Assembly (NCBI GenBank): GCA_013396915.1
Contig: VWZL01001296.1
Location: 27,281 to 91,280 of the forward strand
DNA: 64,000 bases
Direction: 5' to 3'
Source of the DNA: Stercorarius parasiticus
Lineage: Eukaryota > Chordata > Aves > Charadriiformes > Stercorariidae
Both the position numbers and the translations under genes were made by a program. The notes beneath the pieces were generated by a model. It did not search any database and was not told where the DNA came from. It saw nothing but the letters and a program-made list of their open reading frames with translations. Shown piece after piece: positions 41,701-56,700 of this stretch; position 1 is the stretch's first letter, and each line of letters opens with the position of its first letter.

Positions 41701-44700
41701 ACTTGCTGTTGTTCCATTTGGTTAAGCTTTTTATAAGTATTCACGTATTTTGAGTAAAACGAGTAATTTTAAAAAAGGTCTGCAAACATGATGTCCTTTA
41801 ATTATGGCTGACCACATCCCCTGTCATAGAAGAATGTTCAAGATCTTTTTTCTATTCAGAACAGCTGCACTTATGTTGACTGTTTATTCCTTATAAACTA
41901 CTCTCTGTTGAATACGAACTAGAGCTTTGTGTACAGAGCAAAAAAAAAATGCTTCTGTAAATGATAAATGTAACAGATGCATGTGTGTTTCCTGTATGAA
42001 TTTTGGGTGTGTCTGTAAATGAAGTGATTAATAATCACAGTAACCCCATTTTCAATAAGATTTGAGCAAAAATTCCTTGTACTATATCTATGTGTTCACT
42101 GTATTCTCATTGTGGGAATCTCTTTTTGCATCGACGCATTTGTGCTCTGAGGCTCTTACTTTACCGCTTGTCCAATTACAATTATATTCCTCCTTTTAAG
42201 ATGATAATTTCATATTTTAAGCATAATTTAGATTGTCCTGTTGCAAATCCTTCTCCTAACTGAAGTAAAAGCCATTCCACATTTTGACCTACAACAGGTG
42301 TGTATATGGGACTTGCATAGTGTTAAAGTTTCAGCAAAAGAAGTTAATCTGTGGTGGGATTCTTTTGGTTCTCCCTTTCTACTGAAGTTCAGCTGAATCT
42401 TGGAGACAGGGGTCTCTGTACACTAAATATGACTTTAGATCTGAACTGTAAAAAAGAATTTTTTAGAATCTCATTATAGGTACTGAGAAGAGAAATTCTC
42501 TTTCTTGCTGTCTTGTAGTATTTGATATATAATTCTTTATAAGGTTTCCCTTCTAGAAAGGAATGGCAGGTGTAAAACAACATTCACGATAGTGGAACAT
42601 TCTAGAAAATAACATTTAATGGACAAAAATACATCAATTGCAATGCTACTGTACTGTCTATAAAGAAGAAATAACCAGATTAATCCAATAGAATTAAGTG
42701 TTGGATAGGATATATAATGGTATTTATGCATCTCTGTTATTGACCCTACACTTTTTTGCATTTAAGTTTATATTCACAAAAAGAAGGTAAAGGGTTTACT
42801 TATACCAGCATTTGAAAAACACTTCTTATTCAGCCCTCTACTCATACATGCATTCAAGTATCCTTGGATGTCCATGAAAGAGTATTTTAGCGCAAATTGT
42901 TTTTATTACTGCTATAAACAGTCATGAAGTACCTTACTGCCTTAATCACAGGCACAATTCAAGAACAAAAGAAAAACCAAGTTACCTCAAGAGCTTATAG
43001 TTGAAATATAAAAAGGTGATAGTGGTTATATACAGAAAGCCATGAAGCAATGAAATTATGAAAAAGTAGTTTTAGAGTTCTACTTTAGTGAGAGCAGTAT
43101 GAGGAGAAAACAGCAAGTAATCCATACAGAGTCCTGCCCTGGAAATAGATATGAGAGTGCAGATGGCCTTTAACAATGAGGGATGGTAGATGAGCAGAGG
43201 AGAAGCTTTAAATGTCCTTAAACACTATGATGAGTAGTTTGCATAATAAGGAAGAGTTGACAGGAAGGTGCTAAGATAGGAAAGACAGAGTTACTACTTA
43301 GGAAAATACTTTGTGTTTTCAAAACTCAGCATCCAGGAATCAGCAGCAGGACCATGTGAGTGTTAACCTGCTGTCCTGAACAGAGGTTTGTCAAGGCAGT
43401 AGACTGCTGCTGATGTTTGCTGCAAGTCATTCAACCAAACTTTTAGCAAATACTTATAAAGGACACACATTCCCTCACACATTCAACGCATTGAAATGAT
43501 TAATTGCATTTGCTTAGGGCAGTTCTATGAATATAAAAAATATACTATCAAGCTTGGAGACGGTAGTTTCTTCGACATCAGGTTTTTTGCTTGTTTTAGC
43601 ACCATACTGCAAGTAAAAGTCACATTGCAGGACTTTCTCCAAACAAAGATTTTATGAGACTGGGGTGAGAGAAACGGTGTTTCAGTAAGTTATTTTGGGA
43701 CTTCATTTTGCTAATACACAGTATATTTTTAGTTGTTTTCAGCAGATACTTCATCTGTATAAGCTCACACACTTCATACTCTTTAAAATGTGGATATAGA
43801 TACTAGTATTGCCCATGGTCTGAATTAGATTAAATATCTTTATTGAACATTCAAATAATGCAAGAAAGAAAATTATTTACTGAATTACAACTTTTTAAAT
43901 TTGCAGTTTTATTCCTATTTGCACAGTAAATAGGCATCTAGTTAGTGTTAAATGTATGGCATATGCTTGGTTTGAGAATGTTAAAATACAGGGTTTAGAA
44001 ATCAAAGTATTTTGCAGTTTTTACTAAGATATAAAAGGTAGATTTACTTTTTCTTGTGGCATATATATATACACACTTGTATGGAGTAGGGAGAACTCAC
44101 TGTAAATTTTGTTTAAAGTTTCACTTAAAAGAAAGACATTTATAAGCAAGAAGATAGTGCTCACTAAAAGTCAAGGTTTTGGAAATCTTTATGGTTTAGA
44201 TATTACTCTGCCACAATTATACTTTATAGGAACCAAAACCCAGGGATTATATACCTTAAATTAGTTTGCATATCTACAGTAATCTGAAAAAAAAACCCCA
44301 AACCCAGCAACCAACCAACCAACCACCACCAACAATAACAACAAAAAAGACAAATTATTTGAGGAAAGAACTCTAGATGAAAACTGAAACGTTTATTTCA
44401 CTATGAAACTTTTTATGCCATGGAGGTAGTATATGCCACAGCTTATTCTATACTATTAGACCAAATTCATTACAGACTAAGTGTTTGCTTTTAAATGCTC
44501 CCTGTTCAACTCAGTGCATCAGGTCATGCTTTCAGAATAAAGCTGTTTGGCCACTGATTCAAAATATGTCTGAGCATGCATTTCTCTGCGTCTTCTATCT
44601 AGAATCTTATCATTCAGTACTACAGCCACAAATTCCTATTACAAGAGAATATAGTAAAAACCCATGGCAAAGGTAGAAAGGCATCAAAAATTGACTCCTC

Positions 44701-47700
44701 TTGCAGTTAGGCTGAATCTGCAAGGTTTATGGAGTCCAGGGATTGCAGTGATTGTAGCTTCATGGTTTGAGACCTCTGCGGTTGCCAGAGATGCTGGAGA
44801 CACAGCTGTCAAATGGAATTATTTATACCTCTACTTGCCTTAATTAATTGAAAGAATAAGTCAGTGCATGAAAGTTCTTGTCCAAAAGAATACAAGAATC
44901 ACTGGATCATTTTACAGAATAACAAATACTTTCAGTAGAGGATAGGAGAGAGAAATTTCCTAATGTTGTAGTGCTTATGAAATGCTGATGAAGTAGTATG
45001 CGCTGCTTCGGTGAGACTTACCAGATGCACTGAAAAAATAAAAAAATCCATGCAACTGCATCCAAAAAAGATAGTTCTCTATATGTATATATTTTCTAAT
45101 AATACAAAACTCCACGACTACCATGATGAAGTGTACTGACAATAAGGGCTTCCATATAATACAGTATTGAAAGCATTAATTGTCTTCTTTTTGCCTTTAA
45201 AATCAATTAGTGTGGGTTATTGCTGATACAAGTGATCATAAGAAAAAATGAAATATATTTTCATACATACACACACATATGTATGTATGTATACACACAT
45301 GTAATTATCGTTCACTAATTTATGACAAGAATTAACAAATTTCTATTGAAAATAGCTTCCAGAGACTATTGCTATTGATGGCGGCATCTGAGATTTTCTG
45401 AACTTGCTCTAGATGTGTCATCTTTGTCTTCACAAGAGTGGCTCTCACACCTATGCTGTGTATTTCGAAGGCTGTCAGGGTGCACAGGCTTCAGGCAAAA
45501 AGCTGCAATTTGCCAGGAGAAAGCTGATGATTACTGACAACCTGTGCTATTTCCACGCTGCTAATTTCCTTGAGAGCATCTCCCAGTTGTTTCCAGCACA
45601 ATTAGAATTCCAGGCCTTTTCTGTGAGCTGCACAGAAACTCTGTTTGAGGGAATATTTAAAACTTCAAAAAATAGATTTTATCTCAAAACTTTAACCTGA
45701 GGAAATGTTAGGCTGTTCCCAACACTACGTTTTTCTTTATGCTTTTATTCACATCTGTGAGAGGCAAAGAAAGAAAGGAACAAACACAAGTCACTTTACC
45801 TTGTGACTTTGGCAGTTGCACAAAGGAGGGTATTATGTACATTTTGGGAAGTGATGTTCAAAGTGCCATAACAAAAATACCAACATAGAGTTTGGAAGGC
45901 CATCTCTGTCTGTCTGTAAGATGTAAACTGGTGCAAGGACATGGATACTTAGCAAATAAGGTCCTTGATAAGAGGCCCTGCATGCGTATGAAGAGAGGCT
46001 GGACAAGCATTTGGTAAGTGGTTGTAGCACATTGTAAGAACAGAAAAAAATAGGGATCCTGTGAAAGGCAGAGAGCCAAAAGCCCAGTAAGGAAAGAGGG
46101 GGCTGTCATCCTGCATTCTGGATCATATGTGCAGTAGCTGATTAAATTGAGAAGGCCTGGTACTCCTTCCTGTCTGTCATTTGACTGGCAGAAGTTATGT
46201 CCCCGAAGTGAGGATAGCTGAATAAGATGTTTACTTCAGTGCCACTGGAGCTCAGTTTACCAGACTACCTGCTTAGCAGCCCTGGAGCTGCTGTCTCTCA
46301 TGCAACCATCCTCGCTGCTGCGACAGTAACTTCAGCTAAAGAAGTGCTGCAATGGATGGGAACTGCCATGACCTTCCTGGCTTCCACCTCTGTCACATGA
46401 AAGTAAACATCCTTGCCTTATTCCCCGGCTTTGGCAGTCTAAATTGATTATCTGCCTTTGCTCCTCCTTTTTTTTGTTCCTTTGCTGGAGGCATGAGAAG
46501 CGGATCCTGGAACCTGATTTCTCTGCTTAAGCGGTTGTGCAGAGGCCCAACTAGAGATCGTCTCCACTTCCTTCTATGTTCTGCTTGAACAGGACTAACA
46601 TTTTGCATAGCAGTGGTGTAGGTTAATGTTGCACAGGGAAGATGAGTCTTTAAAAGTTACAGACTTTCACAATGTGAGCAAGTAAAAGTTTGTGCTTTTT
46701 CAGGTAGGTCAGGATATCTAGAGGCTTTTCACGTTATATACTGCATGTACTTATGGGAGCAAAGAAAGAGCTATTGTTATGTCAAGAAGATTCTGTGTCC
46801 TCAGGGCAAACTCAGAAAGAGTTGGATTTCTTCTAATGATGGTGATAGGAGGGATACTTGTCATTATAAGCGAAGAAAACAGGCTTTCTTTAATGTGAGT
46901 GTTACAAGAATGTGCATGTACTATTAGCTTCAAGAGCATATCTCTAAACCTAAGCAGGACTTGGAGTGTTCTTGTATAATAATAAATAATTTCTAAAAAA
47001 AGCAGTAAGGATATCTCATTAGAAGAAATATGTTATTTCTTTCAGAGTTACTGATCCTGGTTGGTTCTCAGAGGAGGGGAGATTCCTTTGAGATTTACTT
47101 TGTTGTAGAGTCCCTTCTAGTCTGATTAAACCATACCGATGTTTAATAGTTTCTCCAAACTGTGACAACTTATGAATGGGTTTTCACTCAGAAACTGCTT
47201 GACAATGTTTCCTTCAAGAGGAGAAATGAAAAAAATGGGGATTTCTTTTGTGGGGAGGGAATTATTTTAGACATATTACTCACTACTTTAAATATCCTGT
47301 CATGCCAAGTGTTTGACTCACTTGTTTTTGTTGTTCCAGTCTTAACTCAATGATTGCGTTACTAAACATGAAATTCCTCACTCCTGGCTGTAGCAAACTA
47401 CTTCTTGCAATTACAAAATTACCTCTTGCCTCTCATTTAACTGGAAGAGAATAGTGTGAGTACCTTGACAGTCCTATTCTATGAGACAGGAGCAAAAGGA
47501 AGGCTTTGCTTAGATCATGATGGTGATTAAGAGCTGATCTTGTGTAGACTGTAGGTGAGTGCTGTTTTGTTCTGAATTGTTTATCCTTGGAGCAAGTTCA
47601 GTGCAAGGGAAGAACAGATGGATAGTGGCAGAATGGGAAAGGTGATAACATACAGTCTCATATCCAAGGTTTTACCCTTTATCTATCTAAAATACTTCTG

Positions 47701-50700
47701 GATTCTTCAGATAAACCAATAATGAGCATCTAATCAAAGCTTATTGTATTCACTCTCTCAACGTGTGAGAATAAGGAATTGCCTTTATGCTCATTTTACA
47801 GATTTGATAAGGCTGTATTACAAACCTCCATGCGATGAAATTCCTGGTGCGAGTGAATCTAAAAATGTTTGCGTTAGCAGCCTCTATGCTTTTGGTTGTG
47901 ATGGCTTAGCTGTTGGAGGTCTGCGCTGTGAATAAGATTGTGGTTAAAGAAAAAAAGGAAATGAGAAATATTCTTTTTCAGAAAGATTACTTCTTGTTTA
48001 TGATGCAGCCACATACACAGCCATCCTGGCATAGCAAGGAGATGCTACTGCCAGATGCTTTACACTATGAAGCTGTGGCCTAAATACTAGGCTCAGGAAA
48101 TATGCGTCAGAACAAGAAATTAGCCACAAGTCTTCAAGCTGGGCTATGTACTAAATCGTCCTTTAGGTCTGAGCTTCAACTTGGTAATTTCAAATTCATT
48201 TGTTGCAGTTTTTGCTCAGATTTCCAGCTTCACTGATGGTTGCCTTCCTATTCTACATATAAGAGTGTCCTACCCTTTATTCTTTGAGAATGAAGCTAGA
48301 TGGAGTAGCTTTGATTCCTTTAATAGGGGACAATTCCTAAAATGCATTTTACTCCCTGAGTTTCTTTTGGGGTACTGTTGTTACGTATGATCTTCAGGGC
48401 TGGACAGTTTTGTGAGATTAGTCTTTATATTATTTCCTTCCTTTTTTCCAAGTCTGTATCTTAAACCGTTGCCTAAATTTGGTCTATTTGCCTGTCGTTT
48501 ATGCTTGTAAACACCTCAGGGGATTTCTATAAGGTATTTGTTTTGATAGAGTGAAGTACGCATACAGAAATACAATATAAACAGACCTAATGAAAATTTT
48601 GTTTGATTCAACACTAATTGTCATTCTTGGCTGTTCTGCAGAACAGCAGAAGCCCGATGTTTTCTGCTCTGGTTTTCATCCTGAATCATTTTAACTAACA
48701 GAAAAGATGCAACTGTTCATCTCTATCTTGCCTTTAAGCATGTTTATTCTTATTAACGTAAATTGAAATTGTTTCCTGGGCACAAAACCAAAAAACATAG
48801 TGTGTTTTATTTACTAGAGGAATCACATTAAAATACAGAACTTGTTGATGTATTTTTCAAATTTTTCTTGACAGAAACTACTCATGCTCAGGCAAAAAAA
48901 TAAAAAAGGTTGTCTCAAGCCTAAAACATGGTATTAATCGAGGATGCGCTGCTATGACAGAAAAAGTATTTGGTCTCTATTACATTTTATTGTAGAAAAG
49001 CTTGGAAAACATCACTTCTCAGTAAGTGGTCCCCAAGAAGAAAGCTATTTTGGATAGCTGCTATGCCTAAGCGAGTGTTTTCTGTCTTGGGTTATATGTC
49101 CCTTGCCAGATAAAGAGATGTCTGTTATATCCAAGGTTGATTATGTGCTAGCTTACCTGCTAGGGGAGACATGATGCAGTTCTGTGGAGTAAGTTAGATG
49201 ATGCCAGCTATAGAATAGATGTACAGTTGACAGATAACTACTTCACTGTAAGATTATCTTCATTGTCTCCATCAACATTGCGCAGCAAAACAGCTGGAAT
49301 TTATTGGTGGTTTTCCTGTGAGGCTTTCACACCACCATTGTGTAGTGAAATTGCATCTCTCAGACCTACTGAGCACTGATGTTGGTAGCACTGCACAAAG
49401 TAGCTTGGCAACATCAGTTTGTGTCAGGTATGCAGAGGGAGGTAAAGGTCAGAGTAGGAACGTCAAGAGAGATATGATTAAATTCTAGGCACATCGATTT
49501 TTATATGAGATTATTTAATTGGAAGGAATTATAATAGAAGTGATGGACTTGCTATAAAGTGAGGGAAAGCTGCATGTAAGAAGTAGAGCATTTCAGCATT
49601 TTGAAGTTGCAACTATGATGCTACATTTCAGAGTTTAGCTGAAGTTTTGTATTTGCTTGCTCTAAAAAGTATGTCCCATCAATGAAGTTGAGTTTTAATA
49701 TCTTGCATTAAGTTCATTTCTCTTGTTCATTTCTCTGAGAGTAAAACCTTACAGCAGGTGCAAACATTGCCTATAGAACACAAAAAAAGTTTGAGAAAAC
49801 TGAGTGAAATTATAAATTGTATAAAATTCCAAGACATAATTTTAGTTAAAGGAAGGAGTACCATTTATGCTGCCCTGGACGTTCTGTTCAAAAGGTTTAA
49901 ATTATAAAATAAGCAGTACCTATTAGCAGGTAAAAGCAATGTAGAGTATAGAATTACCATTTATATTAAACAATTTATTGAATTGAGATTTCATAAAGGT
50001 TATTATGTTATAAATATAAATTACAGCATTTATAGCTTTATGATATTAATTATCTTAAATCTTTAGTACATTTTAACTACCATTTAAATTGACTGAATTA
50101 AGAGATTATTGGGAAAAACATTCTTAATCTTGAGATTTTAACTACTTTATTCTAAAATGTTCATCTTCGAAGTTGTGCAATTTTACTGTTTCAACTACTT
50201 TTCTTTTGTATTTTGGTTTGCTGTGAGAATGATTAGAAAGTGATGACAACTTTAATTGTGTTACCATTAAGCATGATGACTCACCATAACCTCATAACAT
50301 TTTAACTCAGGCAAATGCCTACTGAATCCAGAATAACATAAAGCGATGGTTTAGTTCATATGTATGTATTGCTAAGTGTGCATGTTCTAAGTTGTAAATG
50401 TGGAAATAGATTCTAGACCAATGGATTTTCATCTGGAATCCATCTATTTCATTGGCAACAAAAAAAGGAAACCAGTAGGAGTGGGGAAAAAAAAAAAGTA
50501 AACTCTTCATCTGGAAAAAAAATAGATATTTTTTTTTTTTTTTTTTCAGGTATTGGTTCTACAATTTGATCCTTATTTTGCTTTCCACCTTAGCAGAAAT
50601 TTACACCTATAAACCAGGAAATATGACTGTTACAATATATCATCGTGGAGAAAAACAGGAAGAAAAATTTTGGAATTTTTTTTTTTTTGACCATATGAAT

Positions 50701-53700
50701 TATAGTGTCACAGCACTATTTTGAAACTTGCTGAGCAGCATGTTTTGCTAAGAGCAAATATTTAAATTATAGACCAGAATCTGTTGCTTTATTATCATAA
50801 CCTAATAGATAGATCAACATGTTATTATTTTTAATGTGGGCAGAAGAGGAAAAGAAATATTTTGGCTTTTTGAAATCCACATTCATCCAGAATGGGAAGC
50901 AACTACCTCACTCACTCTACTGGAAATTATGCCAGATTAGCAAGACGAAAATACGGTAAAATTAATAGTAGCAGCACACTAGATCGATGCTTTGTATTAT
51001 CTTTGCAAGACTCACAGTTAAAAAGCAAAACAGATCATTCTGGTGACTGCATTTCTTGAAGACGGAGAGAGAAAAACCCTTGAAGCAAAAGCTAGGAAAA
51101 GCATGCTGGTTACTTCCATTTGCTGCCCTTTCAACCACACATTTAGCTGAAACCAAAAATGCATATTTAATAGAATTGAGAGCACAGAAAGGAAAATATA
51201 ATTATTGGTATGAAACACAGCTATCACAGGCATACGTATTTTAGAAAACTGCTGTTTGGTGTGTAGTGCTGCAAGGTTTATTTTATTAAGCAGCACGTTA
51301 GTTCACTTATTGGAGGAACATTCATTCTTAATGATGTTGTCCTTCATTCTTAATGTTATGTTGTAGGATTGTTGTAGGAAAATTCAGCAAGGGACTTCAG
51401 GAGGACTCTAGTTTTACCTCCTGCTCAGGGTAGGGTCAGTTCTGAGGTCAGACCATTGCTCAGGGCTTTATCCCGTCAGGTATTGAAATCCTCCAATGAC
51501 GGATGCTGTGCAAGCCTCTCTAGGCAACCTTTTCCAAAATTTGACTGTACTTACAGTGAATCAGTTTTCACTAAATCTTCTATGGAGTACACTTGAGAGC
51601 CATGATGCATGTAGCACTACACATTTAAGTTCAAGATTTCTTGTCCTTCCCATCCCCTAAATCAGCAGTATGTTCAAATCTTTCTTCATCCTTCTTACAC
51701 GGTCCAGATAAATTGCTCTTGTGTGGTCCTGTGGACATAATGTCTGTAATGGTGTCTGCCTATATAAAAGCCTAAAGAAACTTACGGTAGTGCAGCAGCA
51801 GCTTCCTGCTTAGGCTTCCTTTCCTGCTTTTTTCTGTTCTTTTGAAAATACAAATCAATGCATAATTTTTAAACAGATTGTAGAGCACGCAAAACAGAAG
51901 TCTCGCTTTGCTTGAATTGCCTGTGACTGAGTACCCCTGATCCAGTGAGTTTGTCAGTGAGATTTGTGCTGTGGGAAAGTACATAGACTTTTTCACTGCT
52001 CAATTTCAGCATTTAAGTACTTTTGATATCCTTGGGAACGTGTTTTTTTTCTTCTTAAGGGAGAAATAATTATAGTGATGCCAGATGTTGTTATTACTCT
52101 GTTCATTATTGTTTAACCAGAAACATAATTCTTAGTACTGTAAGAAACACAACTGGTGCTTTTTTTCATCTATAAATTAGAGCGAGAATATTTGCTATCT
52201 TTGTACTAGGGTATGTTCATATTTTACATTGAAAGACAAGAAGGCAAAGATTGTGGCTAAATTTCAGAAGAAAGGCAGCATGTGAAATGTGTGTTTCCTC
52301 AGTTTTCTGGAGGGTTTCAGTAATTGCCTGTAATGGGGCCATATTTTTAAATCACTCTTTGTTCAATTTCTAAAATCTTTCCCGTCACTCAGTGAACTTC
52401 TTCAAAGAATGGGTATAGTGGAACGCCATCTTCAAGGCTAGGAATGTAAGAAGTGGGAAAACTGTCTAGTGGAAGTTTGTTTAGAATTATCACTGAAGAA
52501 TAATTAGGTACTTTTTGACTCTCGTCATTTGTCTTATTAGGTAAACTGTACATTGGAAACAAGCTAGCCACTTATAAACTTTCCCAGCTATGTAACTTCA
52601 TAAAGTACAGCACTTCATCAAAGCAGATCCATTAACCCTCTGACTGGTACTCTTCTCTTGGCTTTGATTGCAGCACCACACAGAAGCACCTAGCCCATCA
52701 TTGCTACCCCCATCAACTTTACCGTTAGATGTATTAAACAATGCTGTTGCGGGATTTAGTACTGTGGAAGAACTTATCCGATACCTTGAACCAGATCGGT
52801 GGCAACTGGATTTGGAAGATTTGTACAGGCCAACGTGGCAACTTCTTGGAAAGGCATATATTCATGGGAGGAAATCAAGAGGTAAATTATTCTTCTGTCT
52901 GGCCTTGCAGCTTTCTATGGGTGCATTTTCTTAACAGAGAAACAGTAATTAAGAGCATTCTTCACCTTGAATTTTGGTTTCCAGAAAGGAATATGTTAGA
53001 AATACAGCAGAGATCATTGATCTTAGCTATTCTCACCATTATATTATCTGAAAAAAGACAATTACTAAGCTCAAAATTTAAAGGAATTTAGCAAAATAAA
53101 GTAACAAAGGGGCAAAAAAATAGAAGCAGACAGGGTAGTTTTCTGTAGGGAACCTGGAAGATCTTTATTTCTACAAAGTAGCAGGGCATCTTGGCTGGGT
53201 GACATAATCTAACTTTGTGTTGTTTTGTTGGTTTTGTTTTTTGTTTTATGGAGGGAAAAACTTTGGGGTTTTTTGGGTAGGTAATTTCTTATACTTACTG
53301 TATCATGTGAACGATTGGTTTATTTATTTATTTATTATTGTTCCAGTCTCTACACCATATGAATTGAGAGCAATTAGCTGAATGTTTCTCTTCCACGATA
53401 CTTCATGAAATCCCTGTGTCACATCCAGTTTGATCATACAGTTGTCAATCAGACGTAAAGTAGATCATATATTTCAAGACTTGTGGAGCTATTTCTTGTT
53501 CAATAAGTCATTTTCTTCTATCTACGTTTGACATTCAAGAATTTGCTACTGCATATCATCCAGATGCTGCCCACTATTTCATGTTTATGGATTCCATGTG
53601 GATGGATAGCATGCAAGCAATACCTCCTTCCTTGCCCACCATACAGCATGAAAATGAAAACAGAGGAGCCTAACTGAATAGACTCCTCTGTTGACAAACA

Positions 53701-56700
53701 TAAATGAGATTATCATCTGATCAGCAAGATAAGGGAGGAAGTAAAACCTTTCATAACTCAAATTTAAGTTTTTGACAGCTAATTCTTGGATCAGAACCTA
53801 AAAATCAACCCTTCTGCCCTTCCTGTACTGCTACAGGTATGCACAAAGCAACTAAATCAAGAGTCAAAGAGGAGGAAATGTCTTTAAAAGCTTTCAGCAA
53901 TGGAGCATGCCTTTCAGATAGTCATTTAACCTTTCCCAATTAGAGAGATTCAGTATTTGCCAAATGTATGCCATAAGCATACAGTAAGTGGGAGAAAAAC
54001 AAAGTGTAATTTGTGAAACCTTACATAAACTAAAACGCAGGTGTTGATAACATCTATATAGACAAAAGCAACTCCCTGCAAGACATATCTTAGAAAGAAA
54101 CTATCAGAGTAAATCTTTTAAAGACTTCTAATTAGATGCTGAAATAGATTTTTCCACTGAATAAACATATCATGGTATTGCCACATTTATCTTTAAGAGA
54201 CCACCCTCAGACTGCATTACCAAGTGTGTAATGTAATAGCCTGAGGCGGAAAATATGTCCAGTTGAGATGACATAGTATTAACTGTTAGGTCTATTCAAT
54301 AGATAGGGAAAGCAAACGTTTTTTTTTTCTTTTCTTTTTTTTTCTTTTTTTTTTAATGTTATTTCTTCTAGTAGCATGTTTGCGGTATTTAAAAACCTTT
54401 TTAAGAAATGTTTCGGAGAAGTGCATGCCTTAAAATGCTTGTTTTTTTCAAACTCCTTGATTCTATAATTAGATCAGTTTTATTTTTGCAATATTTCAGT
54501 GTAAAAGCTAAATTACTGTCCTGCTTTCATAGACAAACATCAGTTTACATCTAGATTAAATGAAAATGTAATTAAAAGTGTATGTTACTTTATGTAGAGA
54601 AGAGTATTGTCCTCTACTCCTACTTAATAATTCATATGAAAAAGACTATATTTAGACAACCTAAATTCCACAGAACTTCTGTGTCTGATTTTTTCTCTGG
54701 ATAAAATGCTTCCAAAAACTTCTAGCCAGGAAAGACGAAACACCAAGTTCAGAGGCTTTGATGTCTAAATATAGTCCTAAATTCTTTTATAATATCAAAC
54801 ATACTTAAAATATATTTGTGCTGTGCAAAACAAATTATCCCATCACTTCCCACATAAATCTATGCATAATCATTAGACCATATTCTGAAGTCTGCTTAAG
54901 AAAAGTCACAATCCAACCATAGTCCTTAGTAGATACTTTTCTCATATAGTTATGTGACTTTTTTGGTTTTCCCCCTCATCGTCTTGCATTTTGTAACAGC
55001 CCTGTCATATTGTAGGAGCCAGTAAGAAACTTAAACTCCTAGGAACATCTCCAAGGTGGTTAGGAATGAAAATCATCCTGTTGCTATCTGTCCCTACACA
55101 CAAGTCCCTCAAACAGAATTTAATTTGTTTCATTGACTTGAGAGCAGCATCCACCTAGAAAAATGTTCTGGGAAAGAGGGTTCCCCGTGGTACTCGATAC
55201 ACTTCCCAGAAGATGCCAGACAGTTGCATTGCCAATTGCAGAACACAGTTACATTCAGGCTGGTGTGAACATGGATTACTTCAGTTGTACATGTCCGTGA
55301 AGGCACGCTTTTGAAACAGACATTACTGTAGACCTACCTGCATCTACATTTTTTCTCCCTTTGTCTCCTTCTCCCCTCATTTTTATTTTAGTGTTTGCCG
55401 TTCATGTGCTACTGCAGAGCCTTCCATTCTAGCACTGAGCTAGTGCTAGACAAAAGAACTTTGACTGTTGTGTCAAACATGATACATGAGTGGAAGCCAA
55501 GTTGAAGGAGTGTTTAAATGTTCACATTATAACAGGTACTGTAGCTCAGTGCACTTGGGAAATCCACACAACCTTTTATTGTGGTTAAGTAAACACTTTT
55601 AAGGGAATATATACATTCTCTCATCTAGCTTCATGCCCACAGTGTGTTAAAATAAATTTTGGATAGACAGATACTCTTTGAAAAAATAACAGCTTCATTC
55701 ACACACTTCAAAGAAGTGATTATATAAGCACTAGATAAATTTGCCTCAGACCTTTTAATGAAATTGAATTACATAAGGTAGGGCAAGGGTTCATTGTGAG
55801 ATATAATAGCAATATACCTTAGTACATTGTAAAGCATGGAAACCAAACGTGACATTTTTCATCTCACCTGAAGTCTGTTGTAACAGTAAGGCACACTGAA
55901 ATATATCTGCTAAGAGCTGATTGCATCTTCTTCTACAGAACCTTTTTAAAATTTGGGTCTGTAGATCTGGAGGGGTTCAGTTCAAATTCATTCCAATTTT
56001 GTGATAAAATATGTAATACAGTTGCTGCTCATTTTAGTGCATTGCCCTTTTCTCTATGTTATAACCACAACTCGTACTGGGAAAATGATTAATTTCTTTG
56101 CTGCTGCCAGTAGCAGGAGGTAATGGGGATCTCTCTCCCAGTGGTTGCTGGGTTTGCTGGAAGAGGCATCAGTGCCCAGCTTCTGTTTTCAATTTCTTAT
56201 GGTGAAGGGCTGAGCAGCATTTGCATTAGGACACCTAAGTTTAGCTTCTTGAAATTCACTGTACCAAGCATGTCATTCTCTGTAGAAATCTGCCAGTACA
56301 AAGTATTGGCAGAACTAGCATTTCTCTCATTGTGTTTTAGGCATTTTATCCTCATTCAGACAGTTCACTTATTATATGTTTGAAAACGTAACAGGAGAAA
56401 GAAGTACTCCATTCCTATCCACAGTCCTTGATTAATGGAGGTAGACATGTCCACACTCTAAATGACTCAGCCTAGAGCTATTAACTGATCAGAAGAGCTT
56501 AAATCATTTCTAATTTCTCACAGTGAATCTCTCCCCCGGAAGTTTTGTCTCTCTTTTTCCCTTCTCCCTTCTCAGCTTTCTCCAAGGAATGCTCTTGCAG
56601 TGTGGGAGGCAGGCTGGTGTCCTATCAGTCCAATTTTATTGGAGTTATTACACACTCCTCGCTTTTAAAAATCAGACTGTTTATTTAGGAGCCTGTGTTA

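Larger units (their letters stand above)
23730..52673 (+). other. PDGFC: PDGFC intron 3 (28.9 kb)
   Basis: This is the largest intron in the window, between the CUB and hinge exons, bounded by gtaagt and gattgcag. Contents seen: four CR1 or CR1-like pieces, several A/T and A/C simple repeats, a 14-bp tandem duplication (28682-28709), a 20-bp near-palindrome (39060-39079) and a stretch at about 26930-27450 that has the look of conserved non-coding DNA. No supported exon. Long open frames (for example 119 codons at 24476-24835) have no recognisable protein features. Confidence 0.9.

Noticed and set aside
45262..45302. Tandem repeat considered as a CRISPR-like or satellite array
   Set aside because: It is a plain dinucleotide/tetranucleotide microsatellite with no spacers, in a vertebrate intron.
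50520..50760. Possible extra exon after a poly-T/AG acceptor at about 50,550
   Set aside because: The following sequence has no long open frame in the phase needed and no donor consistent with PDGFC exon structure; exons 3 and 4 already join in phase 0.
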